Shown piece by piece: positions 1 to 5,058 of a DNA stretch of 7,324 bases. Made by a program: the position numbers and the translations under genes. Origin of the DNA: an uncultured bacterium (GTDB lineage: Bacteria > Cyanobacteriota > Vampirovibrionia > Gastranaerophilales > Gastranaerophilaceae); the NCBI GenBank assembly GCA_900551675.1, contig URXH01000086.1, forward strand, positions 1 through 7,324. Reading direction: 5' to 3'. Within the stretch, counting starts at the first letter, position 1. The number at the start of each line of letters is the position of its first letter. Under the pieces are notes generated by a model, which was given only the letters and a program-made list of their open reading frames with translations, ran no database searches and was not told the origin of the DNA.

Positions 1-2
1 AG

Positions 3-272
3 GCAACTAAATCAGTAGGAATATATTCTAATATCGTTTCAATCTTTAATCGCCAACTTATAATAAATAATACAAATATCATAAAAGAATTAATCTCTCA
101 ATTGCTAGAAGATGGGCAAGAAACTAATGAATATGAATTTGCGGTACAACTTGTTAATTATTTAAATCAAAATTCAATATCAGTTGAAGAATTCAAGAGT
201 CCTGTTCAAGAGAAAATAAATCTTATAAGTAAGAATGGACGAGATATCATTATGCAGATTTATAATAAATAA
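3..272 (+). CDS. 3' end of an unidentified protein (partial, 5' end outside window)
   Basis: An open frame runs from the window edge to TAA at 270-272 without an interruption, giving 89 residues that begin ATKSVGIYSN and end IIMQIYNK. The composition is that of a normal soluble, mostly helical protein: Asn, Glu, Ile and Gln rich, with no membrane segment, no signal peptide (the N-terminus is not visible) and no cysteine cluster. I do not recognise the family. The stop lies only 19 bases before the ATG of the following secreted repeat protein, in the same direction and with no terminator between, so the two are probably cotranscribed. It reads as the C-terminal part of a larger gene. Frame integrity over 270 bases in AT-rich DNA, where stops are frequent, is the main support that it is real. 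Confidence 0.7.
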   Translation, partial: ATKSVGIYSNIVSIFNRQLIINNTNIIKELISQLLEDGQETNEYEFAVQLVNYLNQNSISVEEFKSPVQEKINLISKNGRDIIMQIYNK

Positions 273-279
273 AATATTC

Positions 280-286
280 GGAAAGG
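280..286 (+). promoter_or_regulatory. Ribosome binding site deciding the start at 292
   Basis: GGAAAGG lies five bases before ATG 292. The longer reading from ATG 235 would overlap the end of the upstream gene, lacks such a site, and would place a charged 19-residue stretch in front of a textbook signal peptide. The start at 292 is therefore preferred. Confidence 0.7.
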
Positions 287-291
287 TTTGT

Positions 292-702
292 ATGAAAAAA
301 TTTCTAGTTTTATTGTTAATGTTATTATTTGCAAATGTCGCATTTGCAGTTAATTCTTATGACCGTTATGGGCAAAAGACAGGTTCTTACAAACAAACCT
401 CATCAGGGTATAATTCGTATGACAGATATGGCTCTAAAACGGGTTCGTATAAGAAAACTTCATCTGGTTACAATAAATATGACAAATATGGCCAAAAGAC
501 AGGAAGCTATAAAAAGACTTCATCAGGATATAATTCCTATGATAAATATGGTCAAAAGACTGGTAGTTACAAAACAAATTCTAATGGCATAACAACCAAA
601 TATAATAAATATGGGCAAAAAGTCGGTTCTTTCAAAAAAGACTCATCTGGAAGAGTTACTGAATACGATAAATATGGAAGAAAAGTAGGAAGTTATAAAT
701 AA
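292..702 (+). CDS. Small secreted Tyr/Gly/Lys repeat protein
   Basis: The product has 136 residues. Residues 1-19 (MKKFLVLLLMLLFANVAFA) are a clear Sec signal peptide with Lys-Lys, a hydrophobic core and an AFA cleavage site. The mature part is almost entirely repeats with core YDKYGQKTGSYK followed by a TSSGYN-type linker: three 20-residue units (nt 358, 418, 478), two 21-residue units (538, 601) and a terminal 12-residue half unit (664-699). The mature protein is basic, has no cysteine and has no membrane anchor, so export to the periplasm or outside is inferred. The pattern loosely recalls YD-type repeats of surface proteins, but the units are shorter than classical RHS repeats and I cannot name a family. 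Adhesion, glycan binding and cell-wall association are all possible; no catalytic motif is visible. It probably shares a transcript with the partial gene upstream. Confidence 0.85.
   Translation: MKKFLVLLLMLLFANVAFAVNSYDRYGQKTGSYKQTSSGYNSYDRYGSKTGSYKKTSSGYNKYDKYGQKTGSYKKTSSGYNSYDKYGQKTGSYKTNSNGITTKYNKYGQKVGSFKKDSSGRVTEYDKYGRKVGSYK
358..699 (+). repeat. In-gene tandem repeats of 60-63 bp (5.6 units)
   Basis: Units start at 358, 418, 478, 538, 601 and 664, each with a Tyr codon. Amino acids are strongly conserved between units while third codon positions vary: the Gly-Ser-Tyr-Lys core is written with different codons in units 1, 2, 3 and 4. The array is therefore old or maintained by selection on the protein, not a fresh DNA slippage expansion. 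Confidence 0.9.
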
Positions 703-733
703 ATTTTTATATCAATAAATTAGTTTTAACTTT

Positions 734-794
734 GATACAAATTGTGTCTTTGGGGTTGATATTTTAGACAAATGGAGTGATAGATGTTTATACA
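734..794 (+). promoter_or_regulatory. Possible promoter and operator for the DUF2924-recombinase unit
   Basis: The 112-bp gap between the repeat protein and the DUF2924 gene contains an imperfect 15-bp palindrome GATACAAATTGTGTC (734-748; one T-G mismatch). Further down is a candidate -35 TAGACA (765-770) with TTATAC (788-793) 17 bases beyond it. The predicted start of transcription, near 800, falls just before the ribosome binding site GAGG (804-807). The match is moderate and this AT-rich DNA offers chance boxes. The palindrome could equally be part of a recombinase site. Confidence 0.33.
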
Positions 795-814
795 AGTATT
801 AATGAGGTATTTGT

Positions 815-1132
815 ATGGCATTGAATATTTTTGAAAAACGTATTAAGGCTTGGAATGCAAAATATCCGCCCCTTGCCCCTGAAATTCTACGTAAAATTAA
901 CAAACTTGTTGAACAGTATGACAAAACTCAACAAGTAGAAAAAGATTCTAAAGTTCTATCAATAACTGACGGAACAAAATTAGTCAGAGAATTTAAAGGT
1001 CGAAGATATACTGTGCTTGTTTTACAAGACGGTTACGAGTTCAACGGTTCCAAGTATAAAAGTCTTTCTGCAGTTGCTAATAAAATTACAGGAACGCGTT
1101 GGAATGGTAAGAAATTTTTTGGAGTGGCATAA
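815..1132 (+). CDS. DUF2924 family protein, recombinase partner
   Basis: This is a 105-residue protein. Residues 53-103 carry the signature of DUF2924: LVREFKGRRYTVLVL, then DGYEFNGSKYKSLSAVA, then ITGTRWNGKKFFG. DUF2924 genes are known as frequent companions of large serine recombinases, especially in proteobacterial prophages and integrated elements, and the function is not established. This copy is short: the N-terminal part that usually precedes the core is reduced to about 50 residues containing NAKYPPL and a likely helix. The start at 815 is supported by GAGG at 804-807, seven bases upstream. Its TAA (1130-1132) shares its last base with the ATG of the recombinase, so translation of the two is probably coupled. 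A role in recombination, such as helping DNA binding or setting direction, is inference from this pairing only. Confidence 0.9.
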   Translation: MALNIFEKRIKAWNAKYPPLAPEILRKINKLVEQYDKTQQVEKDSKVLSITDGTKLVREFKGRRYTVLVLQDGYEFNGSKYKSLSAVANKITGTRWNGKKFFGVA

Positions 1133-2709
1133 TGACAAAGAAAATCAGATGTGCAATTTATACTAGGAAATCAACAGAAGAAGGACTTGAACAAGATTTC
1201 AACTCCCTTGATGCACAAAGAGAAGCTTGTGAATCTTATATAAAATCTCAAAAGCACGAAGGTTGGAGTATTTTAACTAAAAAATACGATGATGGCGGAT
1301 ATTCTGGCGGAACAATGGATCGCCCAGCATTCAAACAACTTCTACAAGATATTGAAAATGATGAAATTGATATTGTTGTAGTATATAAAGTTGATAGGTT
1401 AACACGTTCTTTGATGGATTTTTCAAAAATTATTGAGATATTTGACAAGCACAACGCCTCATTTGTTTCCATAACCCAGCATTTTAATACAACAACTTCT
1501 ATGGGACGGTTAACGCTCAATATTTTGCTATCCTTTGCACAATTTGAAAGAGAAGTTACAGGAGAGAGAATCCGAGATAAGTTTGAAGCTTCAAGGCAAA
1601 AAGGGCTTTGGGTTAATGGTGCTACACCTTATGGCTATACAAAAGATGAACACCACATTCTACAGCCACAACAACCATTTGCAGATAATGTTAAATTTAT
1701 TTTTGAAGAATATCTCAAGGTTAAAAATGTTATTAAGCTAAAAGAGAGTCTTAATCAAAAAGGGATTCTTTCAAGGACAGGAAAACCTTTCCCAAAATCA
1801 AATTTGTATCGGATGCTCGCTAACAAAGTTTATTTAGGCAAAATCCCTCACAAAAACAAAGTCTATGATGCACAACATTTGCCCATTGTTTCAGAAGAAT
1901 TGTTTAATGCAGTTCAAAATCTGCTACTTTTAAATGCAACAGAGCGTAAACATACTACAAATGCAAAAGTTGGAACTCTGTTATCAGGATTGCTTTATGA
2001 CGATAAGGAAAATCTTATGTCTCCGACTTACAGCAAAAGCGGTAACAAGTTATACAGATATTATATTAGTCAAGCACTGAAAGATCCAAGCCGATATGAA
2101 CGAGGTGAGATTACCAAAATTTCTGCAGGTGAAATCGAAAAGTATGTAAAAGACGATTTGACAAAACTTTTGCAAGATACATTATTTATCCAGAAATATT
2201 TAGAAAATTATTCAATCGAACAACAAACCAGTATTTTAAATACAATGCACGAATTTAGCCCTGATAAAGTATTTATTAGAACCGTTATAAAACGTGTTGA
2301 TTTGAACTTAAATTTAATCAAAATCCGCTACAACATAAATTATATAATCCAATATTTTGCAACGCTGGCATTTAATGCAAAATTTACATATACCCCCGAA
2401 GATGAACAGATTTACACAAGAGAACAAAATGTCAGAATATCATTAACCCCGCAAAAGCAGAATAAAATTATTATCCCCGGGAAAGCTAATTATGATATGA
2501 AACTTATTCAGGCAATAGTAAAAAGCTTTTGGTACAACAAACTTGGAGCCGAAAGACGACTACCTCCAGAAGCGCGAAATGGAAACAATAAAAGATTGCG
2601 TAAGCTAAGATTTCTGCCACCAGAAATTATAGAAAGCATAATGAACGGAACCCAAGATCCGGAGTTGAATGTGAAAAAGCTTATTGCAATGGCCGAAGCG
2701 CGAATTTAA
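1132..2709 (+). CDS. Large serine recombinase (site-specific integrase)
   Basis: The product has 525 residues, a normal length for the family. The resolvase/invertase catalytic domain covers about residues 5-155: YTRKST with nucleophile Ser14, Arg12, Arg30 in DAQREA, DRPAF at 63-67 and the VDRLTRS motif at 87-93. The Recombinase domain follows at about 166-265, starting PYGY and including TGKPFPKSNLYRML. Residues 280-340 sit where most family members have a zinc ribbon, but no cysteine is present (the only two, Cys7 and Cys33, are in the catalytic domain). This subtype, with LLSGLLYDD...MSPTYSK...RYYISQA, is the one found next to DUF2924. The C-terminus ends with LPPEIIESIMNGTQDPEL, like other members, but the helix-turn-helix normally before it is hard to recognise. 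GGAGTGG (1121-1127) is the ribosome binding site. The enzyme would integrate and excise an element by double-strand breaks with a phosphoserine link; its attachment site is not identified. Confidence 0.96.
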   Translation: MTKKIRCAIYTRKSTEEGLEQDFNSLDAQREACESYIKSQKHEGWSILTKKYDDGGYSGGTMDRPAFKQLLQDIENDEIDIVVVYKVDRLTRSLMDFSKIIEIFDKHNASFVSITQHFNTTTSMGRLTLNILLSFAQFEREVTGERIRDKFEASRQKGLWVNGATPYGYTKDEHHILQPQQPFADNVKFIFEEYLKVKNVIKLKESLNQKGILSRTGKPFPKSNLYRMLANKVYLGKIPHKNKVYDAQHLPIVSEELFNAVQNLLLLNATERKHTTNAKVGTLLSGLLYDDKENLMSPTYSKSGNKLYRYYISQALKDPSRYERGEITKISAGEIEKYVKDDLTKLLQDTLFIQKYLENYSIEQQTSILNTMHEFSPDKVFIRTVIKRVDLNLNLIKIRYNINYIIQYFATLAFNAKFTYTPEDEQIYTREQNVRISLTPQKQNKIIIPGKANYDMKLIQAIVKSFWYNKLGAERRLPPEARNGNNKRLRKLRFLPPEIIESIMNGTQDPELNVKKLIAMAEARI

Positions 2710-2732
2710 TAAGATATTTTTCAAAATCAAAA

Positions 2733-2767
2733 CAAAATCGAATTGGGTGCAACCCAATTCGATTTTG
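2733..2767. terminator. Bidirectional intrinsic terminator
   Basis: A perfect 16-bp inverted repeat has arms 2733-2748 and 2752-2767 and a three-base GCA loop. The arm is CAAAATCGAATTGGGT. The outer part of the stem is A/T only, so each strand reads a T run at the 3' side. It lies 23 bases after the recombinase stop and 8 bases after the stop of the convergent Cas2-like gene, which is where a shared terminator belongs. Confidence 0.85.
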
Positions 2768-2775
2768 CGTCTTGC

Positions 2776-3051
2776 TTATAAATTGTCTTTTAACCATTGA
2801 CTGACATCGTTTGATTCACCATACCAAGCAGCATTACCGGTTAATTGTCCAACAAATAATTTATCATTTTTATCAATCTTAGCTTTTAAATGATCCCTTA
2901 TATCAACTGAGGATTTTGTACTGGTTATTATCCAAGCACTTTTTGCAATTTTACACCAGTTGTAAGTTTTTATAGCGTCAATCAGACCTTCATAATTTTG
3001 CCCTGGTTCACAAAGATCGTATGTCAATATAAATGATTTTTTATCTGTCAT
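2776..3051 (-). CDS. Solo Cas2-like (SinR/VapD-type) small protein
   Basis: This is a 91-residue protein. The beginning, FILTYDLCEPGQNYEGLIDAI, and the end, LTGNAAWYGESNDVSQWLKDNL, match the pattern of the small Cas2-like proteins often annotated SinR family: a first beta strand ending in Tyr-Asp (Asp12, the position of the Cas2 metal-binding Asp), a PGQNY turn, a helix, a strand SAWIITS, a helix SVDIRDHLKAKID and a strand NDKLFVGQLTG. This predicts a ferredoxin-like fold and a dimer. Related proteins include CRISPR Cas2 and the VapD endoribonuclease toxins, so nuclease or toxin activity is possible but not shown. No cas1, other cas gene or CRISPR array is in the window, so an adaptation role is unlikely. 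AGGAG lies eight bases before the ATG. The gene is convergent with the recombinase and divergent from the winged-helix gene. Confidence 0.78.
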   Translation of the reverse strand: MTDKKSFILTYDLCEPGQNYEGLIDAIKTYNWCKIAKSAWIITSTKSSVDIRDHLKAKIDKNDKLFVGQLTGNAAWYGESNDVSQWLKDNL

Positions 3052-3066
3052 TTCTTTTTCTCCTAT

Positions 3067-3105
3067 ATTATAAATGTAAACAAATTCTTAATAGCAATAA
3101 TTGCT
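3067..3105 (-). promoter_or_regulatory. Promoter of the Cas2-like gene with palindromic operator
   Basis: On the minus strand a perfect TATAAT occupies 3072-3067, 15 bases before the ATG codon at 3051. The -35 is weak: TTGCTA (3097-3092), 19 bases upstream. That poor -35 overlaps a perfect 13-bp palindrome, AGCAAT-A-ATTGCT (3093-3105). A strong -10 with a poor -35 buried in a palindrome is typical of a regulated promoter. The binding protein is unknown; autoregulation or control by the neighbouring winged-helix protein is inference. Confidence 0.55.
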
Positions 3106-3156
3106 TAAATACATTGTTAATATGGAATTTTAATCATTTTGGTTATCCCCCTCTCG

Positions 3157-3206
3157 TCTAATCTTCTAATCTACAGATTGACAACAGGGCTTTTTGGGGA
3201 TAAAAT
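3157..3206 (+). promoter_or_regulatory. Near-consensus sigma-70 promoter with repeated operator
   Basis: TTGACA (3178-3183), a 17-base spacer and TAAAAT (3201-3206) make a nearly perfect housekeeping promoter. Just upstream, TCTAATCT is repeated in tandem (3157-3164, 3165-3172). Its end, AATCT (3168-3172), is mirrored by AGATT (3175-3179), which overlaps the -35 box. This looks like a repressor site. Transcription would begin near 3213, about 260 bases before the next gene. Confidence 0.65.
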
Positions 3207-3348
3207 ATAATTGGAGGGAATATTTTATTCCAAAAGGCATTTGCAGTTTTACTGTAGATGTCTTTTCTATTATCTCGCATGCTTAACATGCTTACGATAT
3301 TTATTTTCTCATAAAAAATTTTTAAAGTCAAATATTTTTCTAAACCAA

Positions 3349-3375
3349 TCATTATAATCATTATAATCATTATAA
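3349..3375. repeat. Three tandem 9-bp repeats (iteron-like)
   Basis: TCATTATAA occurs three times head to tail without interruption (3349-3357, 3358-3366, 3367-3375). It ends 100 bases before the winged-helix start codon. The copies are identical. Nine-base units are shorter than classical plasmid iterons (about 20 bp) but match nearly one helical turn, so protein molecules bound to them would align on one face. Each unit also contributes to a TATAAT string, so slippage of simple sequence is an alternative. Confidence 0.75.
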
Positions 3376-3428
3376 TATATACACTGATAAAACATGTAAT
3401 TTACCATATATTTCATAAATAAAAAAAT

Positions 3429-3457
3429 TTGACATTTGTTATAGTTTTTGTTAATTT
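3429..3457 (+). promoter_or_regulatory. Possible proximal promoter of the winged-helix gene
   Basis: TTGACA (3429-3434) is followed 17 bases later by a poor -10 (TAATTT, 3452-3457). The ribosome binding site TTGAGGT (3462-3468) lies seven bases before ATG 3475. The -35 is perfect and the -10 weak, so this is either an activated promoter or a chance match in AT-rich sequence. Confidence 0.35.
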
Positions 3458-3474
3458 ATTCTTGAGGTATAAAT

Positions 3475-4002
3475 ATGTCTAATGCACTACTAATAATTCA
3501 AAAAATGCTAGAAACTGAAAGAGACTGCATAAAGATTAACAAACATATGTTTGAGAAAATCGGTATTGAGCCTGCTATTATATATAGCTTTCTAGTAAAT
3601 TCACAAATAGACTCAGATAAACCAGTATATTATGGAAGTGAAAAATATTTCCCCTATACTGTTGAAACAATACAAAAAGCTACAACATTATCCGCTTTTA
3701 AACAAAGAAATGCACTAGAAATTTTACAACAAAAAGGTCTAATAAAAATCAAAATGGGGCAATCTAAATTAAGATTAATATCCGTTATTGAAGATACTAC
3801 TGTTATTCAAAATATATTATTTGATACAAATTTTATTAATAAACTTTCTAAAAATGAAACTGTACAATACTTACTTAAACAAATAAATATCTTTCAAGAA
3901 GCAACAAAAAGTAGTATCAGTAATGATATATTTTTTGATGTATTTAAGGCTATAAATAATAAAAATAAAGCAACAGAAAAAGATTTATGCACTTTAAAAT
4001 AA
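3475..4002 (+). CDS. Winged-helix DNA-binding protein, replication/regulator-like
   Basis: This is a 175-residue soluble protein. Residues about 33-106 read as a winged helix: PAIIYSFLVNS (first helix, as in phage and plasmid replication proteins), then FPYTVETIQKATTLSAFKQRNALEILQQKGLI (helix-turn-helix with a recognition helix ending in the common LEILQQKGLI form), then KIKMGQSKLRLISV (the wing hairpin). The tail, 107-175, is Asn, Lys and Ile rich and probably helical; it has no motif I recognise. The layout resembles the N-terminal domain of phage replisome organisers and RepA_N-type initiators, but only one winged helix is present and the initiator C-terminal domains are missing. It could be a reduced initiator, a copy-control factor or a transcription regulator. 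Iteron-like repeats and an operator-like promoter lie directly upstream, so self-binding there is likely. Codon use is strongly AT-biased. Confidence 0.72.
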   Translation: MSNALLIIQKMLETERDCIKINKHMFEKIGIEPAIIYSFLVNSQIDSDKPVYYGSEKYFPYTVETIQKATTLSAFKQRNALEILQQKGLIKIKMGQSKLRLISVIEDTTVIQNILFDTNFINKLSKNETVQYLLKQINIFQEATKSSISNDIFFDVFKAINNKNKATEKDLCTLK

Positions 4003-4033
4003 TTTTGCGTTTCTATATGAAGTATTCCGTAAC

Positions 4034-4053
4034 AAAAAGGACCTTTTTTATTT
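4034..4053 (+). terminator. Weak terminator-like element after the winged-helix gene
   Basis: AAAAAGGACCTTTTTT (4034-4049) is a short palindrome about the A at 4041 that ends in six T bases. The stem is A/T and very short, so termination would be inefficient. It is nevertheless the only candidate behind the gene. Confidence 0.3.
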
Positions 4054-4058
4054 GCAGA

Positions 4059-4117
4059 AAGAGAATTTGAACTTAAAAAAGTGAAATTCTCTTAAAATCA
4101 AATGTTCAAAATTCTCT
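4059..4117 (+). repeat. Two competing inverted repeats sharing one arm
   Basis: The left arm AAGAGAATTT (4059-4068) is exactly complementary to AAATTCTCTT (4084-4093). A longer left arm, AGAGAATTTGAAC (4060-4072), is also complementary to GTTCAAAATTCTCT (4104-4117) with a single bulged A. The two hairpins are mutually exclusive in RNA. The surrounding gap, 4003-4195, holds no gene that I can see. Confidence 0.5.
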
Positions 4118-4158
4118 AAAAACCTCGAAAGCCTGCACTTTGTGGTAATTTTTGCATT

Positions 4159-4183
4159 AAAAAAGAGGCCTCTTATGCCTCTT
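4159..4183 (-). terminator. Intrinsic terminator of ssrA
   Basis: On the minus strand AAGAGGC (4183-4177), a seven-base loop and GCCTCTT (4169-4163) are followed by T bases to 4159. The stem is 7 bp and G/C-containing, and it begins 13 bases past the mature tmRNA 3' end. Geometry and T run are typical of a rho-independent terminator. Confidence 0.85.
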
Positions 4184-4195
4184 ATTTATAAATAC

Positions 4196-4589
4196 TGGAG
4201 ACGAGGGGAGTCGAACCCCTGTCCAAAACGGATCTTGATAAACTTCTACGAGTGTAGATATTAATTATCTCGGACTACTAAGGGAATATCAAAACCTTGA
4301 ATCATAATCCAAAGTGTTTTTTAATGGAAACACTAACCGTTAACGGTTATCTTGATGCATCTACCGTCATTAATGCACTGCCGCTTGCATAATGGACCCA
4401 TAATACCGGCAAGCTGGGCGTTATGAGTAGCTAAAAGCGACTACGCAGCTAAAGCATAAGCTCTAGAGAAGTCTGCTTTGATTACATTATCGTTAGCATT
4501 TAATTTAGTTTGCTCGTTGATAAGCGGGAACAGCGCCCGCACCCGCAGCCTATCTCAACCGAACGTCCTGTCAAATCCAAAACGTCCCC
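4196..4589 (-). ncRNA. ssrA: tmRNA (transfer-messenger RNA)
   Basis: This 394-nt RNA rescues stalled ribosomes with SmpB: its alanyl-tRNA-like ends enter the A site and its internal frame tags the unfinished protein for proteolysis. The 5' end GGGGACG (4589-4583) pairs with the 3' CGTCTCC (4203-4197) as a seven-pair acceptor stem with one G-U pair, leaving A4196 as discriminator. A T-arm is clear: five-pair AGGGG/CCCCT stem with a TTCGACT loop. After the discriminator comes GTA on the RNA strand, so CCA is added after transcription. A GCGGG...CCCGC pair near the 5' side fits the first pseudoknot, and a 16-bp palindrome, TAACCGTTAACGGTTA (4334-4349), lies in the later pseudoknot region. The RNA is one-piece and not permuted. 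An accessory, probably mobile segment begins beyond its 3' end, a position often used as an integration target. Confidence 0.95.
4441..4497 (-). other. tmRNA tag-peptide reading frame
   Basis: The resume codon GCT (4497-4495) opens the frame ANDNVIKADFSRAYALAA, which ends at TAG (4443-4441). The C-terminal ALAA is the usual degradation signal for ClpXP-type proteases, and the initial AND matches many known tags. At 18 residues, with several charged side chains, it is longer than the 10-residue enterobacterial form. GCT could be shifted only by whole codons, because the other frames close quickly. Confidence 0.88.
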
Positions 4590-4617
4590 GTATTTAATTT
4601 TAAATGTGCTTATTTCT

Positions 4618-4645
4618 ATTATAACTTATATTGTTAAAATTTCAA
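4618..4645 (-). promoter_or_regulatory. Promoter of ssrA
   Basis: On the minus strand TTGAAA (4645-4640), a 16-base spacer and TATAAT (4623-4618) form a strong promoter. Transcription would start near 4611, leaving a leader of about 20 bases for RNase P to remove at 4589. The -35 box begins one base after the stop codon of the upstream gene (4647-4649). No terminator separates them, so readthrough from that gene is also possible. Confidence 0.8.
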
Positions 4646-4646
4646 G

Positions 4647-5051
4647 CTATTCTGTTATATGGAATGAACATTTGGAGCAGTGTGCTTTCGGATGAAGCAT
4701 CAGATTGTCTTCTAAGTCATAGAGTTTTGCAATTCTTGTAATTAACGGTGCTCCGCATTTAGGACACTTAAGACCGCCTGCTCCGTTTAAAATAAGTTCT
4801 TTTAAGCTGTCAATGATTTCCTGCGAGACTGTATAGCTTGTATAATCTTTTTCCAGAGCTTTAATTTCTTCGGGGGCACATCTTAAGACTTTTGCCAGGT
4901 TTTGTCTTATTGTTACGGGCAAAAATAATTCTTTGCCTGCTTCAATATCTTCAATCAAACTTAAAGGCAGGTTGCACTCTTTGGCGAGCCCTTTGGGCGA
5001 AAGCCCAATATCATCTCTTTTATGTTGTATAAATTGTGCCAGTGTTTTCAT
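4647..5051 (-). CDS. Helix-turn-helix (XRE-like) and zinc-ribbon protein
   Basis: The product has 134 residues from ATG 5051. Residues 1-70 form an XRE-type helix-turn-helix domain: MKTLAQFIQHKRDDIGLSPK, then GLAKECNLPLSLIEDIEAGK (helix, turn and recognition helix), then LPVTIRQNLAKVLRCAPEEIKAL. A helical linker follows (about 76-91). Residues 95-131 are a zinc ribbon with Cys96 and Cys99 (CPKC) and Cys125 and Cys128 (CSKC), 25 residues apart. The combination suggests a small DNA-binding regulator; target and family name are not known to me. An in-frame GTG at 5075 would add eight hydrophobic residues, but AGGAGG directly abuts it with no spacing, so it is unlikely to be used. The ATG at 5051 has no ribosome binding site at a normal distance; the promoter position suggests a leaderless message. 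The gene lies directly before ssrA in the same direction. Confidence 0.85.
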   Translation of the reverse strand: MKTLAQFIQHKRDDIGLSPKGLAKECNLPLSLIEDIEAGKELFLPVTIRQNLAKVLRCAPEEIKALEKDYTSYTVSQEIIDSLKELILNGAGGLKCPKCGAPLITRIAKLYDLEDNLMLHPKAHCSKCSFHITE

Positions 5052-5058
5052 AATTAAT

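Larger units (their letters stand above)
3106..3474 (+). other. Intergenic control region before the winged-helix gene
   Basis: These 369 bases hold no gene I can support. They contain tandem 8-bp repeats, a near-consensus promoter, a GGAGGG site without a usable start codon, a duplicated CATGCTTA (3278-3285 and 3287-3294), three 9-bp repeats and a second TTGACA close to the gene. An inverted pair TTATCCCC (3143-3150) and GGGGATAA (3196-3203) brackets the promoter. The density of short repeats in front of a DNA-binding protein suggests autoregulation, a replication origin or a noncoding transcript. Confidence 0.6.

Noticed and set aside
235..291. Upstream extension of the repeat protein from ATG 235
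   Set aside because: It overlaps the end of the preceding gene and puts a charged leader before an excellent signal peptide; the ATG at 292 has GGAAAGG at the right distance.
1248..1520. Minus-strand frame of 90 codons inside the recombinase
   Set aside because: Shadow of the conserved catalytic-domain coding sequence; no signal or motif of its own.
2776..3051. CRISPR adaptation locus
   Set aside because: No Cas1, no repeat-spacer array and no effector gene are present; only a single Cas2-like fold is suggested.
3146..3160. Similarity of CCCCCTCTCGTCTA to the ssrA 3' end (CCCCTCGTCTCCA) as a second attachment site
   Set aside because: The shared core is about seven bases, with gaps needed to extend it; chance similarity is likely.
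3240..3360. Small frame from TTG near 3239, rich in Cys, Leu and Tyr, after the GGAGGG at 3213-3218
   Set aside because: The start codon is about 20 bases from the ribosome binding site, no ATG or GTG is available, and the composition looks like translated AT-rich spacer.
3158..3370. Minus-strand frame of 70 codons starting MIIMIIMIG
   Set aside because: Its start is just the translation of the TCATTATAA repeats, it has no ribosome binding site, and it runs over a strong plus-strand promoter and operator. No family resemblance.
2762..4010. ATTTTGCGT at 2762-2770 and 4002-4010 as direct repeats flanking a Cas2-like/winged-helix cassette
   Set aside because: Only nine identical bases; the first copy is largely explained by the terminator arm. 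Too short to claim an attachment site or insertion scar.
4510..4695. Plus-strand frame of 61 codons
   Set aside because: Antisense to the 5' half of ssrA and the ssrA promoter; it has no ribosome binding site and an unnatural composition.
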